DNA from: Nostoc sp. UHCC 0702
Lineage (GTDB): Bacteria > Cyanobacteriota > Cyanobacteriia > Cyanobacteriales > Nostocaceae
Reading direction: 5' to 3'
Length of the DNA: 64,000 nt
NCBI GenBank assembly: GCA_017164015.1
Contig: CP071065.1
Span: 4,255,918-4,319,917, forward strand
Shown here one piece after another: positions 33,827-43,245 of this stretch; position 1 is the stretch's first letter, and each line of letters begins with the position of its first letter. The position numbers and the translations under genes are program-made. The notes under the pieces are model-generated. The model searched no databases. It had not been told where the DNA came from and saw only the letters and a program-made list of their open reading frames with translations.

Positions 33827-34689
33827 AATGAATAAGCCTTGAGAAATTGTTGAAGATTTTCTACAAAAAAATCCGGCTTAACTGCTGGATGAAAATGACC
33901 AACTTCAGGTACAATCACAGTCTGACAATGAGGAATTATATCTTTCAATTTCTCACAACAAGGAAGACAGTAAGAATATTCACCGTAAATTGCTAACGTC
34001 GGCAGAGTCAAGTTTTGAATCTGCTCAAGATTGATTTGTTCTGATTCATCCAATTCCTTTTCTGCAAGGGTTGCGTTCAACAATTTTTCCCAACGTTCTG
34101 TACCCTTGTTTCCCATATTAAACTGTCTCAAAAAAGGTTTGCGGGTTGTTTGAGACTTATCTGTATAACTAGCTTTTGCAGAAAGTTGATTGAGCAGGGA
34201 TAATAAACGCATACCGATGAATTCGTCATCAGTTGGAGGCGTAATTCCTTGCTTAATAAACCTTTGTTTCCAAATTCCCCAATATGGCCAATCACCTAAC
34301 CGCACTTTCGGTTGTAAACAACTGAACTGAGTATCTGCCAGGGTAAGTGTAGCAACTTTGTTTGGATAAGATAGAGCATAATGCAAAGCTACTGTGCCAC
34401 CAAAGCTATGTCCGACTACATGGGCACCTTTGACTTGCAGATGTTCCATCAACGCCTGCAAATCTTGAGTCATATGAGATAAGGTATAACCTGCAATAGG
34501 CATACTACTTTCTCCATGTCCTCTCAAGTCGTAGATAATCACTCGGTAGTGTTGAGCCAAGACAGACGCTATCCGCATATACCAAAATGCTAAATTAGCT
34601 CCTAGTCCGTGGATCAAAATTAAATCTTCTTCACCTTCACCAAGGCATTGATAATGCAGAGTGATATCATCGGTAGTTAGTTTAGGCAT
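33808..34689 (-). CDS. Alpha/beta hydrolase (possible product-release or acyl-processing enzyme)
   Basis: A 293-residue alpha/beta hydrolase. LILIHGLGANLAFWY is the oxyanion region, IIYDLRGHGESSMP the strand-4 loop, VVGHSFGGTVALHYA the nucleophile elbow with Ser at about residue 94, and EVGHFHPA the catalytic His near the C-terminus. The last five or so residues (SLDFLHK) are encoded by a dispersed repeat, so the original C-terminus may differ. It lies 18 nt downstream of the beta-propeller gene, so probably co-transcribed. It might act as a discrete thioesterase, since the megasynthases show no thioesterase domain, but this is inference. Confidence 0.85.
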   Translation of the reverse strand: MPKLTTDDITLHYQCLGEGEEDLILIHGLGANLAFWYMRIASVLAQHYRVIIYDLRGHGESSMPIAGYTLSHMTQDLQALMEHLQVKGAHVVGHSFGGTVALHYALSYPNKVATLTLADTQFSCLQPKVRLGDWPYWGIWKQRFIKQGITPPTDDEFIGMRLLSLLNQLSAKASYTDKSQTTRKPFLRQFNMGNKGTERWEKLLNATLAEKELDESEQINLEQIQNLTLPTLAIYGEYSYCLPCCEKLKDIIPHCQTVIVPEVGHFHPAVKPDFFVENLQQFLKAYSLDFLHK

Positions 34690-34707
34690 TGTTATCTCAA
34701 TTAAAAA

Positions 34708-36240
34708 TTACTCAGTTTTTGTCCAGTGGTTTTCGTTTGCATCCTGCTGAGAACCCAACCAAATTTCTAAACCACCACGAGGGTTATCCACATAAACCCA
34801 GTTGTCGTCTTCCTTAACTGCTACTCGTAAACCGTAGGGGTTAGCAGTACCCACCGCCAAACCGTAAGGTGTAGGAACCAAGTTACGAATCCCGATATTA
34901 TAAGGATTACTAAATCCTTGTTTATTTACTGGTAGCCAGTTTTCGCCATCATAGCTACGCCACAATTCAAATCCTCTATTTTTTTGGAGCTTTTCAACTC
35001 CAACCTGTGGCAGCAAACGACAGGCAGGTTCTTTTAATTTATCCACTAACGTCCAAGGCAAAAATCCGCTGGCATCATAGGTTCCCACATAAAGCCAATC
35101 ATCATAAGTTCCCATGCTCCAGAAATAGCCATTAAATAAATTGTTAAATCCCGGAAATAGACCACTTAAAGGCTGCTTTTTGCCATCGGGAGTATCTCTA
35201 GAAGAACCGACAATCAAATCCCAATTACCATCTGGAAAAATGCGAATTAATTCCGAAGCCGCAGGGCCGATATTATTGACTAAATCGTGTCCACCGTTTT
35301 GAATTCCTGAACCCACATACAATGCACCTTTGAAGGGGCGCAAACAAACTGCAATTTGGTTGAGAGAACCGCGATAACCACCGCGTTCAAGTACTTTTGT
35401 CCACTTGTAAGGGGGGTCGCCAGCACAATCTGTACACCAGATTTGAAATCCTTGATTGTTGACTGTACCCGCATAAAGCAAATCATCAAAAGGACAAAGA
35501 GAAAATACACCTAAATTTTCTGGGTCGCCAAAACCTGGTAGGCTAACTGGTTGCCATTTTCCCTTGGCAGGATCGCGACTTTCGTAAATCACAGGAACTC
35601 CAGAAGTGTTCATTTTACCGCCCTTAGCTGCGGTTGGTGAAGTAAACAACCTATCCTTAAACGGAACTAATAACCGTGTAGTCGTAATTGGCAAGCCCAG
35701 AATACCGTATTCGGAAACGATTGTGAAATTTTCTCCGTCGAGCGATCGCATAATTAAAGGCCCAGGGCCTCGGCCAGGAGACCAAGTACCAACATAAAGT
35801 GCAGGCTCAGGATCAGACTCTCCTTGAAAAACAGCCATTGCTCGGTATCCAATGTCCCGCGCCACTTGCTGACCATCTGTTCCCGTGACCATCGGAGCGC
35901 GAAATACTCTTTGCCATTGCTGGGTTACAGGATGATAACGCCATATTTGCGCGCATCGATCCAATTTGTAAAGGTCGTCTAAAGTCTCTGGACAATCAAC
36001 AGGCCAAATCGCTAATTTATCTAACTCCACTGAAAGCATCTGCATACTCAACTTCAGCATACAGAAATTCGAGCGAGTCGTACCTACATACAAATGGTCT
36101 TTAAACCAAGTTACGGAGTGAGCATAACTATTATGGCCATCTCCGAAACCGTTATCACAAATTCTGCGGAAACTTTCAAAATTTAGTCCAGGATCAGGTA
36201 CTGGTTCAAAACAAAGTTTACGATATTTAGAAACAACCAC
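34708..36240 (-). CDS. Beta-propeller-like protein of unknown function
   Basis: A 510-residue protein with recurrent strands of the form LYVGT or LYAGT: HLYVGTTRSN (about 48), ALYVGTWSPG, LLYAGTVNNQGFQIW, ALYVGSGIQNGG, WLYVGTYDASGF and LAVGTANPYGLRV (about 470), each followed by 'E(I/L)WR/F..DG..W' elements. This is a beta-propeller-style repeat, perhaps seven blades. No signal peptide is seen, so it looks cytoplasmic. I do not recognise a named family. It is within the cluster between TPR and hydrolase genes, 86 and 18 nt away, so it probably belongs to the pathway, perhaps as a scaffold or binding protein. Confidence 0.75.
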   Translation of the reverse strand: MVVSKYRKLCFEPVPDPGLNFESFRRICDNGFGDGHNSYAHSVTWFKDHLYVGTTRSNFCMLKLSMQMLSVELDKLAIWPVDCPETLDDLYKLDRCAQIWRYHPVTQQWQRVFRAPMVTGTDGQQVARDIGYRAMAVFQGESDPEPALYVGTWSPGRGPGPLIMRSLDGENFTIVSEYGILGLPITTTRLLVPFKDRLFTSPTAAKGGKMNTSGVPVIYESRDPAKGKWQPVSLPGFGDPENLGVFSLCPFDDLLYAGTVNNQGFQIWCTDCAGDPPYKWTKVLERGGYRGSLNQIAVCLRPFKGALYVGSGIQNGGHDLVNNIGPAASELIRIFPDGNWDLIVGSSRDTPDGKKQPLSGLFPGFNNLFNGYFWSMGTYDDWLYVGTYDASGFLPWTLVDKLKEPACRLLPQVGVEKLQKNRGFELWRSYDGENWLPVNKQGFSNPYNIGIRNLVPTPYGLAVGTANPYGLRVAVKEDDNWVYVDNPRGGLEIWLGSQQDANENHWTKTE

Positions 36241-36326
36241 AGCTTTTAATAATTTTATATTGTTTTTTGTATATTATATTTTTTCAAGCAGCTTGATTTT
36301 ATAAATAAATGCTAATTCATCACCTG

Positions 36327-37085
36327 CTACTGAGTATAATAAAAATTAGGAATTTTGTTTAAAATCTGTTTGGCAGATTCCATTTCCTTTAAATTAAATA
36401 ATGCTCGTACTAACCCTATCTGGGCAAGGTAAGCTGACGAATCAAGAATAGTTGCCTGTTGGAAACTTTCTTTGGCAGAACGGTATTTTTCCTGTTCTAA
36501 ATAAATCACTCCCAACATTACATAACCTATTACTAAATTAGAGTCGTGATGCAATGCCATCTGGAATTCAGAAATAGCTTCCTCAAGTCTTCCTTGTTTT
36601 TTATAGAGATAACCAATTAAAATTCTCGCTAGCGATATCTGCTCATCAAGATGCAGCGCATGACAAAAAAATTCCTCTGCTGCATCATAATTATTTTGCT
36701 GCGCCGCAATAATACCAATCCCTACATACGCTTGGGTAGAATTAGGGTCAAGGTCGAGAGCAGCTTGAAAATGTTCCAGTGCTTGTCCAAAATTGTGTTG
36801 TTGTAAGCAAACGTTGCCAGCACACAGAACTGCTTCTGGCATTAAGGCATCTATATACATCGCTGCTTCATAATGAGCTAATGCATCATCATAACGCTGT
36901 TGTAGTAGATAGATATTACCTATTTCTACGTGTGCTGGTAGCGACTTAGGATTCATTTCTAGAATAACTTGGAATTCTGCCAAAGCCTCATCGAGACGCT
37001 TTTCTTGAGCAAGAGCAGAAGCAAATGTCAATTGGTTTTCTTCATTTTTGTCTAAACATTTAATATTGAAAGTATAATTGCCCAT
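36327..37085 (-). CDS. TPR-repeat protein
   Basis: A 252-residue protein with about six tetratricopeptide repeats, for example RLDEALAEFQVILEMNPKSL and NFGQALEHFQAALDLDPNST. TPR domains mediate protein contacts. The ATG at 37085 is chosen because AGAGGA lies 7 nt upstream; a longer frame from 37190 would begin inside a dispersed hairpin repeat and add 35 low-complexity residues. It may assemble the cluster's enzymes; partner unknown. Confidence 0.88.
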   Translation of the reverse strand: MGNYTFNIKCLDKNEENQLTFASALAQEKRLDEALAEFQVILEMNPKSLPAHVEIGNIYLLQQRYDDALAHYEAAMYIDALMPEAVLCAGNVCLQQHNFGQALEHFQAALDLDPNSTQAYVGIGIIAAQQNNYDAAEEFFCHALHLDEQISLARILIGYLYKKQGRLEEAISEFQMALHHDSNLVIGYVMLGVIYLEQEKYRSAKESFQQATILDSSAYLAQIGLVRALFNLKEMESAKQILNKIPNFYYTQ

Positions 37086-37128
37086 CTCTTCTTTTCCTCT
37101 TGCTCTTTCTACTCCGTGAGAGTGGTCA

Positions 37129-37159
37129 GATCCCCGGCTTCTTGAAGAAGTCGGGGATC
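37129..37159. repeat. Perfect-looking dispersed hairpin (GATCCCCG...CGGGGATC)
   Basis: A 31-nt palindrome with about a 13-14 bp stem, GATCCCCGGCTTCTT pairing with AAGAAGTCGGGGATC through one G-T pair. It lies between the SDR and TPR genes. It has no T-run, so it is a dispersed repeat or RNA processing element rather than a terminator. Confidence 0.75.
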
Positions 37160-37222
37160 TCGCAGCCATCATAGTAAATGAAATAACCATTTAAAATAGT
37201 CGAAAAGCTTAATGCTTAGTTT

Positions 37223-38002
37223 TTAAGCTTTACTCCGCTTTCTTCGGCTCTTAATTGGTGCAATAGTCGGATTAAGCAAATAAGTATCACGAGGCAACAT
37301 CAAAAGATATACAATAAACTCTGCAACTCGCTCAGGAGCAAGAGCAACAGGAGCTTTAATTGCTTGTGAACCGTTCTGGTTCCACAAAGGGGTATCTACA
37401 GCATCTGGTAGAAGTGTTTGCACCCGTACCCCATCAGATGCCACCTCTTCTGCAATTGATTCAGAAAGACCAATAATGCCGAACTTAGAAGCACAGTAAG
37501 CTGCATCAAAAGCTCGTCCCTGACGACCAGATACAGAAGATATATTGATAATATCCCCCTGTTTCTGAGCCAGCATAGCAGGAAGCACCGCACGATTGCT
37601 CAAAAATGTACCAGTGAGGTTGGTTTGCAGCACAGTTTGCCACTCTTGTAAAGAGGTTTCCATTGCTGTTTTCACTGCTCCACCAGCACGCAAAATTCCA
37701 GCGGAAGCCACCAAAGAGTCAATACGTCCAAATCGAGCCAGAGTTTTACTGGCCATATCCTCCATATCAGTCTCGCTACAGACACTCAAAGACAAACTCA
37801 GAACATCATCTATATTAGCGATCGCTTGCAGTTCTTCTACAGTAGTTTTCAGATTGTCTTGGTTAATATCTATTAGAACAATCTTGCTTTTTTGTCCAAA
37901 CAATAGCTTGGCACAAGCACGACCAATACCACTACCAGCTCCTGTGATAATACAAACTTTATCTTTTAAGCCAGATGCAAAATCAATATTCAAGTTTTTC
38001 AC
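37223..38002 (-). CDS. Short-chain dehydrogenase/reductase
   Basis: A 259-residue classical SDR. KVCIITGAGSGIGRACAKLL is the NAD(P) site, ASAGILRAGG the NNAG-like loop, INISSVSG the catalytic Ser region and YCASKFGIIG the Tyr-Lys pair. It is about as long as, and clearly similar to, the SDR at 32847, sharing phrases such as YCASKFG and ESIAEEV/ESLAEEV. They may be paralogues acting on successive oxygen functions of one chain. Located between the TPR and sulfatase-fold genes. Confidence 0.9.
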   Translation of the reverse strand: MKNLNIDFASGLKDKVCIITGAGSGIGRACAKLLFGQKSKIVLIDINQDNLKTTVEELQAIANIDDVLSLSLSVCSETDMEDMASKTLARFGRIDSLVASAGILRAGGAVKTAMETSLQEWQTVLQTNLTGTFLSNRAVLPAMLAQKQGDIINISSVSGRQGRAFDAAYCASKFGIIGLSESIAEEVASDGVRVQTLLPDAVDTPLWNQNGSQAIKAPVALAPERVAEFIVYLLMLPRDTYLLNPTIAPIKSRRKRSKA

Positions 38003-38197
38003 TCCTGAGATAAATTTGGGGATTTGGGATTTTGTGAAAAGTTGCTACCACCGGAGAAACCCTGGCAACACAGTGGCTAACTTTTCAAGACGGATTTTGG
38101 ATTGAGAAACCTTCTCTGGGTATTAGGTTATGTAAATCCATCTTTTACAACCATTTTTCCAATTGGTATTAACTTTTATCTCCTTAATCACAGAAGA

Positions 38198-39022
38198 TTA
38201 CGGACGCATTCCCTCAACAAAGGGAACTTCAAAGCACTTTGAATGCATGATAGGGCCGTGACCAAAATATCCTTCCTCACCAAACAACTCACCATGATCT
38301 GCCGTGATAATGATGTGGGTATTGTCAGGGCATTTGTTAAATAATTCTCCAATTAGTTTATCGACATATTCCACACAACTAATCTGTTGCTGGTGTAACC
38401 GCTGCATCTCTTCTGGTTCAAAAAAAGTCTTTTCTTCTGATTTATTACCTACTAACAAAAATTCATCCATGTTTTTAAAGACTCCATGCACTCCAGAAAT
38501 GCGAGGCATATCATCTCCCTTTAACATATAGGGGTAATGGGTTTCACCTAAATTGAAGAAATAAAAACGAGGTTGCTCATCTAAAAATTCCATTTCGTTA
38601 ACCATTGAAGGAAAATCATTATGATTTGACATCAATTTATAGTCATCAAAATGTTTATTAATACTAGTAAATTGATTAAGAACAGGCATGGAAACTCTGG
38701 CAATAGTTCGATAGCCATTATCCTGTAAAACTTTTGGCAACGATAAATAAGGAACAAAAGATTTAAAAGATAGATTGGGAACATTCAAACGATCCACCCA
38801 TTTAACAAACTCCTGTTTATATACTTCAGAAGCAAATACACCCTGTGGGCTTTGATGTGGAATCATCCCCATTAGTAAGGTGTAGTGAGAGGGAGAAGTC
38901 CAAGATGCGTAGCTATAGCGACACTCTGCTTTTCCTAACTTGTCAATATTGGGTGTCTTAGCGGCTTTGTAGCTGTCATATCGACAGCTATCCATAATTA
39001 TGTATACAAGATTGTTAGGCAT
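38198..39022 (-). CDS. Sulfatase-fold (alkaline phosphatase superfamily) enzyme, non-sulfatase active site
   Basis: A 274-residue AlkP-superfamily protein. Metal ligands are expected in VYIIMDSCRYDSY (N-terminal Asp) and IITADHGELFGEEGYFGHG (Asp-His pair and distal His). The nucleophile position reads SWTSPSHYTLLMG, aligning with C-x-P-S-R of sulfatases: the formylglycine Cys is replaced by Thr and the Arg by His, so this should not be a classical sulfatase. Thr nucleophiles occur in phosphodiesterases and phospho-transferases of the superfamily. At 274 residues it is short. In the cluster it might move or remove a phospho group on a lipid; that is inference. Confidence 0.8.
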   Translation of the reverse strand: MPNNLVYIIMDSCRYDSYKAAKTPNIDKLGKAECRYSYASWTSPSHYTLLMGMIPHQSPQGVFASEVYKQEFVKWVDRLNVPNLSFKSFVPYLSLPKVLQDNGYRTIARVSMPVLNQFTSINKHFDDYKLMSNHNDFPSMVNEMEFLDEQPRFYFFNLGETHYPYMLKGDDMPRISGVHGVFKNMDEFLLVGNKSEEKTFFEPEEMQRLHQQQISCVEYVDKLIGELFNKCPDNTHIIITADHGELFGEEGYFGHGPIMHSKCFEVPFVEGMRP

Positions 39023-39097
39023 AGGTATAAAGAAAGAGTTGAATGAAAGTAAACTTGGGAAATCAGTTAGTGTAAACCATCACTTTTTGCATTTTGC

Positions 39098-39469
39098 CTA
39101 AGTGATGTTATTTAAAATTTCGGATACTTGCTTGAGTTCTACTTGACTGTTAGCTAACAATTTTTGTATCCAAGCAATTTGATTCCAAAGTCGGTTTTGG
39201 AAATGCTGCACTTCCTCGCTACCAGAAGCAGCAAGCAATTCTAAAGATTCATCAGATTGAAATAACTCACTCGTATCCTCAAGGAAGTTAAGTATATTTC
39301 CTACCACAGGGTAATCCGCTAAATCCTTTTCTGGAAGTTGGTCTCCCTCATAAGTAGACTGCAATTTTAGCTGAGCTTCTTGCAGCAAAGCTTCTAGCCA
39401 GCCAATGCGATATTGAATTTCTTCCTGACGCTGTTGCAATTTTCTAAAACTAGTAGAATACTCAAACAT
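39098..39469 (-). CDS. Small coiled-coil protein of the cluster
   Basis: A 123-residue Gln/Leu/Glu-rich helical protein (FRKLQQRQEEIQYRIGWLEALLQEAQLKL and NQIAWIQKLLANSQVELKQVSE), probably a coiled coil. No family is recognised. It starts 3 nt after the stop of the HlyD/M50-like gene, so the two are almost certainly co-translated. It may be a cytosolic partner of that membrane protein. Confidence 0.65.
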   Translation of the reverse strand: MFEYSTSFRKLQQRQEEIQYRIGWLEALLQEAQLKLQSTYEGDQLPEKDLADYPVVGNILNFLEDTSELFQSDESLELLAASGSEEVQHFQNRLWNQIAWIQKLLANSQVELKQVSEILNNIT

Positions 39470-39472
39470 TGA

Positions 39473-42079
39473 TTAAGGCAACCAAGACCACATTTCAATT
39501 GTGACAAAACGAACAAGGGAGCGAGAAAATACAGCAATTAGAGGCATTGTCTGACCATCAACCTTTGCATAACCAGTCATTCCTGGTTTGACAATTCCTT
39601 CTAGATTTTCAATCTTGACTAGCACCTTCACCACTTGTCCCGCAGTTTCATTGAAGACCTTAACATCTTTTCCTGTCTGTTCATAGACATTGGTTTGTCC
39701 AGTTGTGTCACTAGTAACAACCGTCGGTTGAATAGACACTACCTTTCCAGTAAACGATTTTCCCTGTAATGCAAATAGTTTAATTTCAACTTCTCTATCA
39801 GTTGCAAGCTTGTCTGCTATAGATTCTGGTATTTCTATTTCACCCAAAATTTCGCGATTAGCAGTAGCAACAGCAATAACATCTCCTTTTTGTAAATAAC
39901 GTCCCACTTGTTGTTCAAGATGAGGAGTAATTAAACGCCCATCAAAGGGCATAAATAAACGAGTGCGCCGACTTTGGTTTTGCAAATACATTAACTCATG
40001 CTGTAGTCGCTTCAATTCAGCGATCGCAGATTCAATTTCTTTACGTGCAGCTTCAATTTCTTCTGGATAAGCACCACTCATTACTAATTTGAGATTTGCT
40101 TGTGCTGCTTTTAATTCTCCTTCTTTCACGATAATATTCTTTTTCAAGCTTTCCACTTGATCTCGGTCTGTATCAGCATTTTTTTTCTCATTTTCATATT
40201 GTTGCTCAGAAATCGCACCTTGTTGGAACAAATATTGATAGCGGGAGGCTTTATTAGAACTGATTTTTGCTTGATTTTCTTGAGTATTTAATTCTTGATG
40301 AGCTACAGATAATTCTGCTTTAGATATCTGTATTTTTTCTTGTGCTACTTCTACCTCTTCTTTTTTTGGTCTTGCTAAAAGATTTGCTACATTAGCCCTT
40401 AATCTTTCAATATTAGCTCGTTGTGCAACAATTTGCTCTTGAGCTTTTAATAAATCATTTTCTAGCTCATTTGCTTCAATAATGGCAATAACTGTTCCTT
40501 TTTTGATCAACCCATTATGATTTTTTAGTATGTTAATTACTTTTCCTGATACCTCAGCCTCAATATCTTGCTGCTTGGGAGATAATAATTTTATCTGTCC
40601 GCCAGGACGGAATTCATAGGGTAAAAACATCAAAGTGCCAAAACCAGCTAAAAGTAGTATTTGATATAGATATTTGTTACTCCATTTAAATCTACTTCTA
40701 CTAGGACTAGGAGATAGAATTTCAGAACGTTTAGGATTGATTATTGTCATATTTGCATTCGCTTTTAACAAATATTTTTTTTGAGGATCACTAACTTTAC
40801 TATTCTTTTTCAACCATTGAGATAACAGTTGAGATAAAGCCATAATACTCATGGCTGTAAATAGTAAAGTATCAGCAGCATTGCTTAAAATACTGACTGC
40901 AAAATTTTCAGCTAAACCATTAGCCATCGATAGCATAATCACAATGATCAGGAAAGCTGAAATAATAATTGCAACTATTCCAAAAATTTGAAGACTTAAT
41001 TGTTTTCTAAAAGCTAAATATTTCGGTAAAGGGCGACGACGTATTACCAGATCCCAAACTAAATAAGAACGTTCAAACAATTCTGGTAATCGGAAATAGC
41101 TAATCATCCAAACATAACCATCAGCCGGCCAAAAAGGATTGGCATCTAACAGAAAGTCAACTATACCAGTTACTGAAAATAAAAGTGCATAAGTACTCAA
41201 CACAGTACCTGTTGTACGATTGTTGTACCAGAGTAAAGTGCCAACTACAAATAGCAATAATCTAAATAATAAAGGGCTGGAAAAATTCCATAGCTGTGCA
41301 GTTCTATTAAGCTTCCACATTTCCTCCCTATCAATATAAAAGCGAGGAAAAAATCCAGCTACAATAACTAATCCAAATTGATTTACGCTTCCACCTTGAC
41401 AAGTAAAAACAATTGCCTGAACTACTTTAGAAGTGAAAGATACAATTATCAAGTTAAATAGAAAATTTGTTAAATAAGGTATAGGCAAAACATAAAATTT
41501 CAAATCTTGCCAAAAAATAAATTGATGGTTAAAAATAGTTAGTAAAGCAATAATAACACCAAAAATAATCAACCAAGATATTACTTTAAAAATTAACCCG
41601 AAAGGTTGGAAAGGAAAGGCTAACAACGCAAATATATATTGAGAATTAGGAAGACACCAAACATATTGAGTTTTTGTTTTTTGGTCTTTTTGCTTGTTCT
41701 GATATTTTGTTTGCAGTTTTGATTCTGTTTTTCTAAACCTAGTATTGGTATGAGATTGCCAAATTTCTAGATTATTTAAATTAGACAATTTATCTGGAGC
41801 CTCAATATTTTCTAATAAATTACATTCGGCAATATTTGTAGAAAATTTTTTAAATTCATTTTCAGTAATTTTGCTATTATAAGTATGTCTATAAATATTC
41901 AATATTTCCTGTGCTTCTAAATTACCATTCATTAATTGGCATAAAAAATATTCTTCTTCTTTTAATTCAAATAAACGTTGAGAGATGGGATCTTTGATGA
42001 GATAATATTGAGAATCATTATTAGTGAGTTGTGTTACAATTAAATCTTGACGAAATCGATTCTGAAAATTTTGGTACAT
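39473..42079 (-). CDS. PqqD-like / degenerate M50-like membrane / HlyD adaptor fusion protein
   Basis: An 868-residue fusion. Residues about 1-90 resemble a PqqD-type domain (DPISQRLFELKEEEYFLCQLM). Residues about 150-430 are a multi-span membrane region related to site-2-type M50 proteases: NPFWPADGYVW (about 316) keeps the NPxxxxDGY motif, but the usual HExxH position reads SKVVQ (about 215-219), so the metal and catalytic residues are lost. Residues about 455-850 form a HlyD adaptor with a lipoyl-like part (SGKVINILKNHNGLIKKGTV), a long coiled coil (about 530-690) and the beta-barrel (GRLITPHLEQQVGRYLQKGDV). It probably helps export or place the cluster's product. Confidence 0.8.
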   Translation of the reverse strand: MYQNFQNRFRQDLIVTQLTNNDSQYYLIKDPISQRLFELKEEEYFLCQLMNGNLEAQEILNIYRHTYNSKITENEFKKFSTNIAECNLLENIEAPDKLSNLNNLEIWQSHTNTRFRKTESKLQTKYQNKQKDQKTKTQYVWCLPNSQYIFALLAFPFQPFGLIFKVISWLIIFGVIIALLTIFNHQFIFWQDLKFYVLPIPYLTNFLFNLIIVSFTSKVVQAIVFTCQGGSVNQFGLVIVAGFFPRFYIDREEMWKLNRTAQLWNFSSPLLFRLLLFVVGTLLWYNNRTTGTVLSTYALLFSVTGIVDFLLDANPFWPADGYVWMISYFRLPELFERSYLVWDLVIRRRPLPKYLAFRKQLSLQIFGIVAIIISAFLIIVIMLSMANGLAENFAVSILSNAADTLLFTAMSIMALSQLLSQWLKKNSKVSDPQKKYLLKANANMTIINPKRSEILSPSPSRSRFKWSNKYLYQILLLAGFGTLMFLPYEFRPGGQIKLLSPKQQDIEAEVSGKVINILKNHNGLIKKGTVIAIIEANELENDLLKAQEQIVAQRANIERLRANVANLLARPKKEEVEVAQEKIQISKAELSVAHQELNTQENQAKISSNKASRYQYLFQQGAISEQQYENEKKNADTDRDQVESLKKNIIVKEGELKAAQANLKLVMSGAYPEEIEAARKEIESAIAELKRLQHELMYLQNQSRRTRLFMPFDGRLITPHLEQQVGRYLQKGDVIAVATANREILGEIEIPESIADKLATDREVEIKLFALQGKSFTGKVVSIQPTVVTSDTTGQTNVYEQTGKDVKVFNETAGQVVKVLVKIENLEGIVKPGMTGYAKVDGQTMPLIAVFSRSLVRFVTIEMWSWLP

Positions 42080-42562
42080 TGCTAATAACTAATAATTAAA
42101 CTTATTTATATAATCTAATTAGTCTATTTTGGTCAGCAGTTCAGATATTTGGGTAGAATGTATGCAAAATTCTAATTTAGGAAAAGCGGATTTTATTTTA
42201 GAGTCAATTTTCATCTTTTATTTTGAATAAAAAACATACTAGATACAGAGAAATGAATGTATAGAGAGCTTTATAAATCATTTATAATTCCGTATATATT
42301 TTATAATGAAACCTAAATAAAATAATCAACCTATTGAAATAAAAATATTATTAAGTCAATAATTAATTATTTAGCTAAAGTTGCCTCTGTATATAATAAT
42401 AAAGCTATTACAAAGGCAACTTTTCAAAGTTTAGCTAGTGGTATGTTGCATGATTTTTGAGGAAGAACAAACAAATGTCTAGATGCTTAATTCGCCAATA
42501 GAAGAGGTAGGAAGGATAATTTATTAAATTATGTAAGCCATCAAAACTAATTAAATGAACTG
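42080..42562. other. 480-bp AT-rich gap inside the cluster
   Basis: No gene is seen. The strong A+T bias and the separation of two gene blocks suggest a promoter for the downstream (39473 and lower) block. No unambiguous consensus is seen on the minus strand. Confidence 0.4.
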
Positions 42563-43120
42563 CTAGACAAGATTCTCTATTAAGGTTTTATCTTCAATAT
42601 AATTGAATCTTTTAAGTTCTGTAATTACTTTATTTATACTTTGGTCTATTGTCTCTTCTGCTGTATTGCAAATAATATCAGGATTTAATGGTTCTTCATA
42701 GGGATCGTCTATTCCTGTAAAGTTCTTCAATTTTCCTGCTCTAGCCATATTATAGAGACCCTTCACATCTCGATTTTCACAAACTTCTAATGATGCTTTG
42801 ACATAAACTTCAATAAAGTTTTCAGTTTTCAGCTTGATTTCATCTCTTGTATTTCGGTAGGGACTAATAGCAGCTACTATTACTATTACACCATTACGGC
42901 TGAGAAGATCAGCGACAAAACCTATACGACGGATGTTAGTTTCGCGGTCTTCTCTACTAAAACCTAATCCTTTTGAAAGGTGAGTTCTGACTAGATCACC
43001 ATCCAGAACTTCAATGAGCCGATCGCGTTGTCTAATTTCTGTTTCTAACCCTTTGGCAATTGTACTTTTACCTGCTCCACTGAGTCCAGTTAGCCATAAT
43101 ATTAAACCTTTCTGTTTCAT
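42563..43120 (-). CDS. cysC: Adenylyl-sulfate (APS) kinase
   Basis: A 185-residue P-loop kinase. LILWLTGLSGAGKSTIAKGLE contains the Walker A GLSGAGKST, DGDLVRTHLSKGLGFSREDRETNIRRIGFVADLL is the CysC-specific APS-binding region, and ISPYRNTRDE with GLYNMARAGKLKNFTGIDDPYEEP complete the signature. It phosphorylates APS to PAPS, the sulfate donor of sulfotransferases. The ATG at 43120 begins MKQKGLILWL, the usual N-terminus; a longer frame from 43171 is unlikely. Placement next to lipid genes, rather than with sulfate assimilation genes, points to PAPS supply for the sulfotransferase at 31773. Confidence 0.95.
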   Translation of the reverse strand: MKQKGLILWLTGLSGAGKSTIAKGLETEIRQRDRLIEVLDGDLVRTHLSKGLGFSREDRETNIRRIGFVADLLSRNGVIVIVAAISPYRNTRDEIKLKTENFIEVYVKASLEVCENRDVKGLYNMARAGKLKNFTGIDDPYEEPLNPDIICNTAEETIDQSINKVITELKRFNYIEDKTLIENLV

Positions 43121-43245
43121 ATTTTTGCACCAATGAGTAACTCGAAGAATGGAATAATAAGTCGCTTTCAAAAATGCTGCCTATTTCTAGCTCATCAAGA
43201 TGATGAATCATTTAATTTGAGTCACTAGAAATATGCAAATATGCA

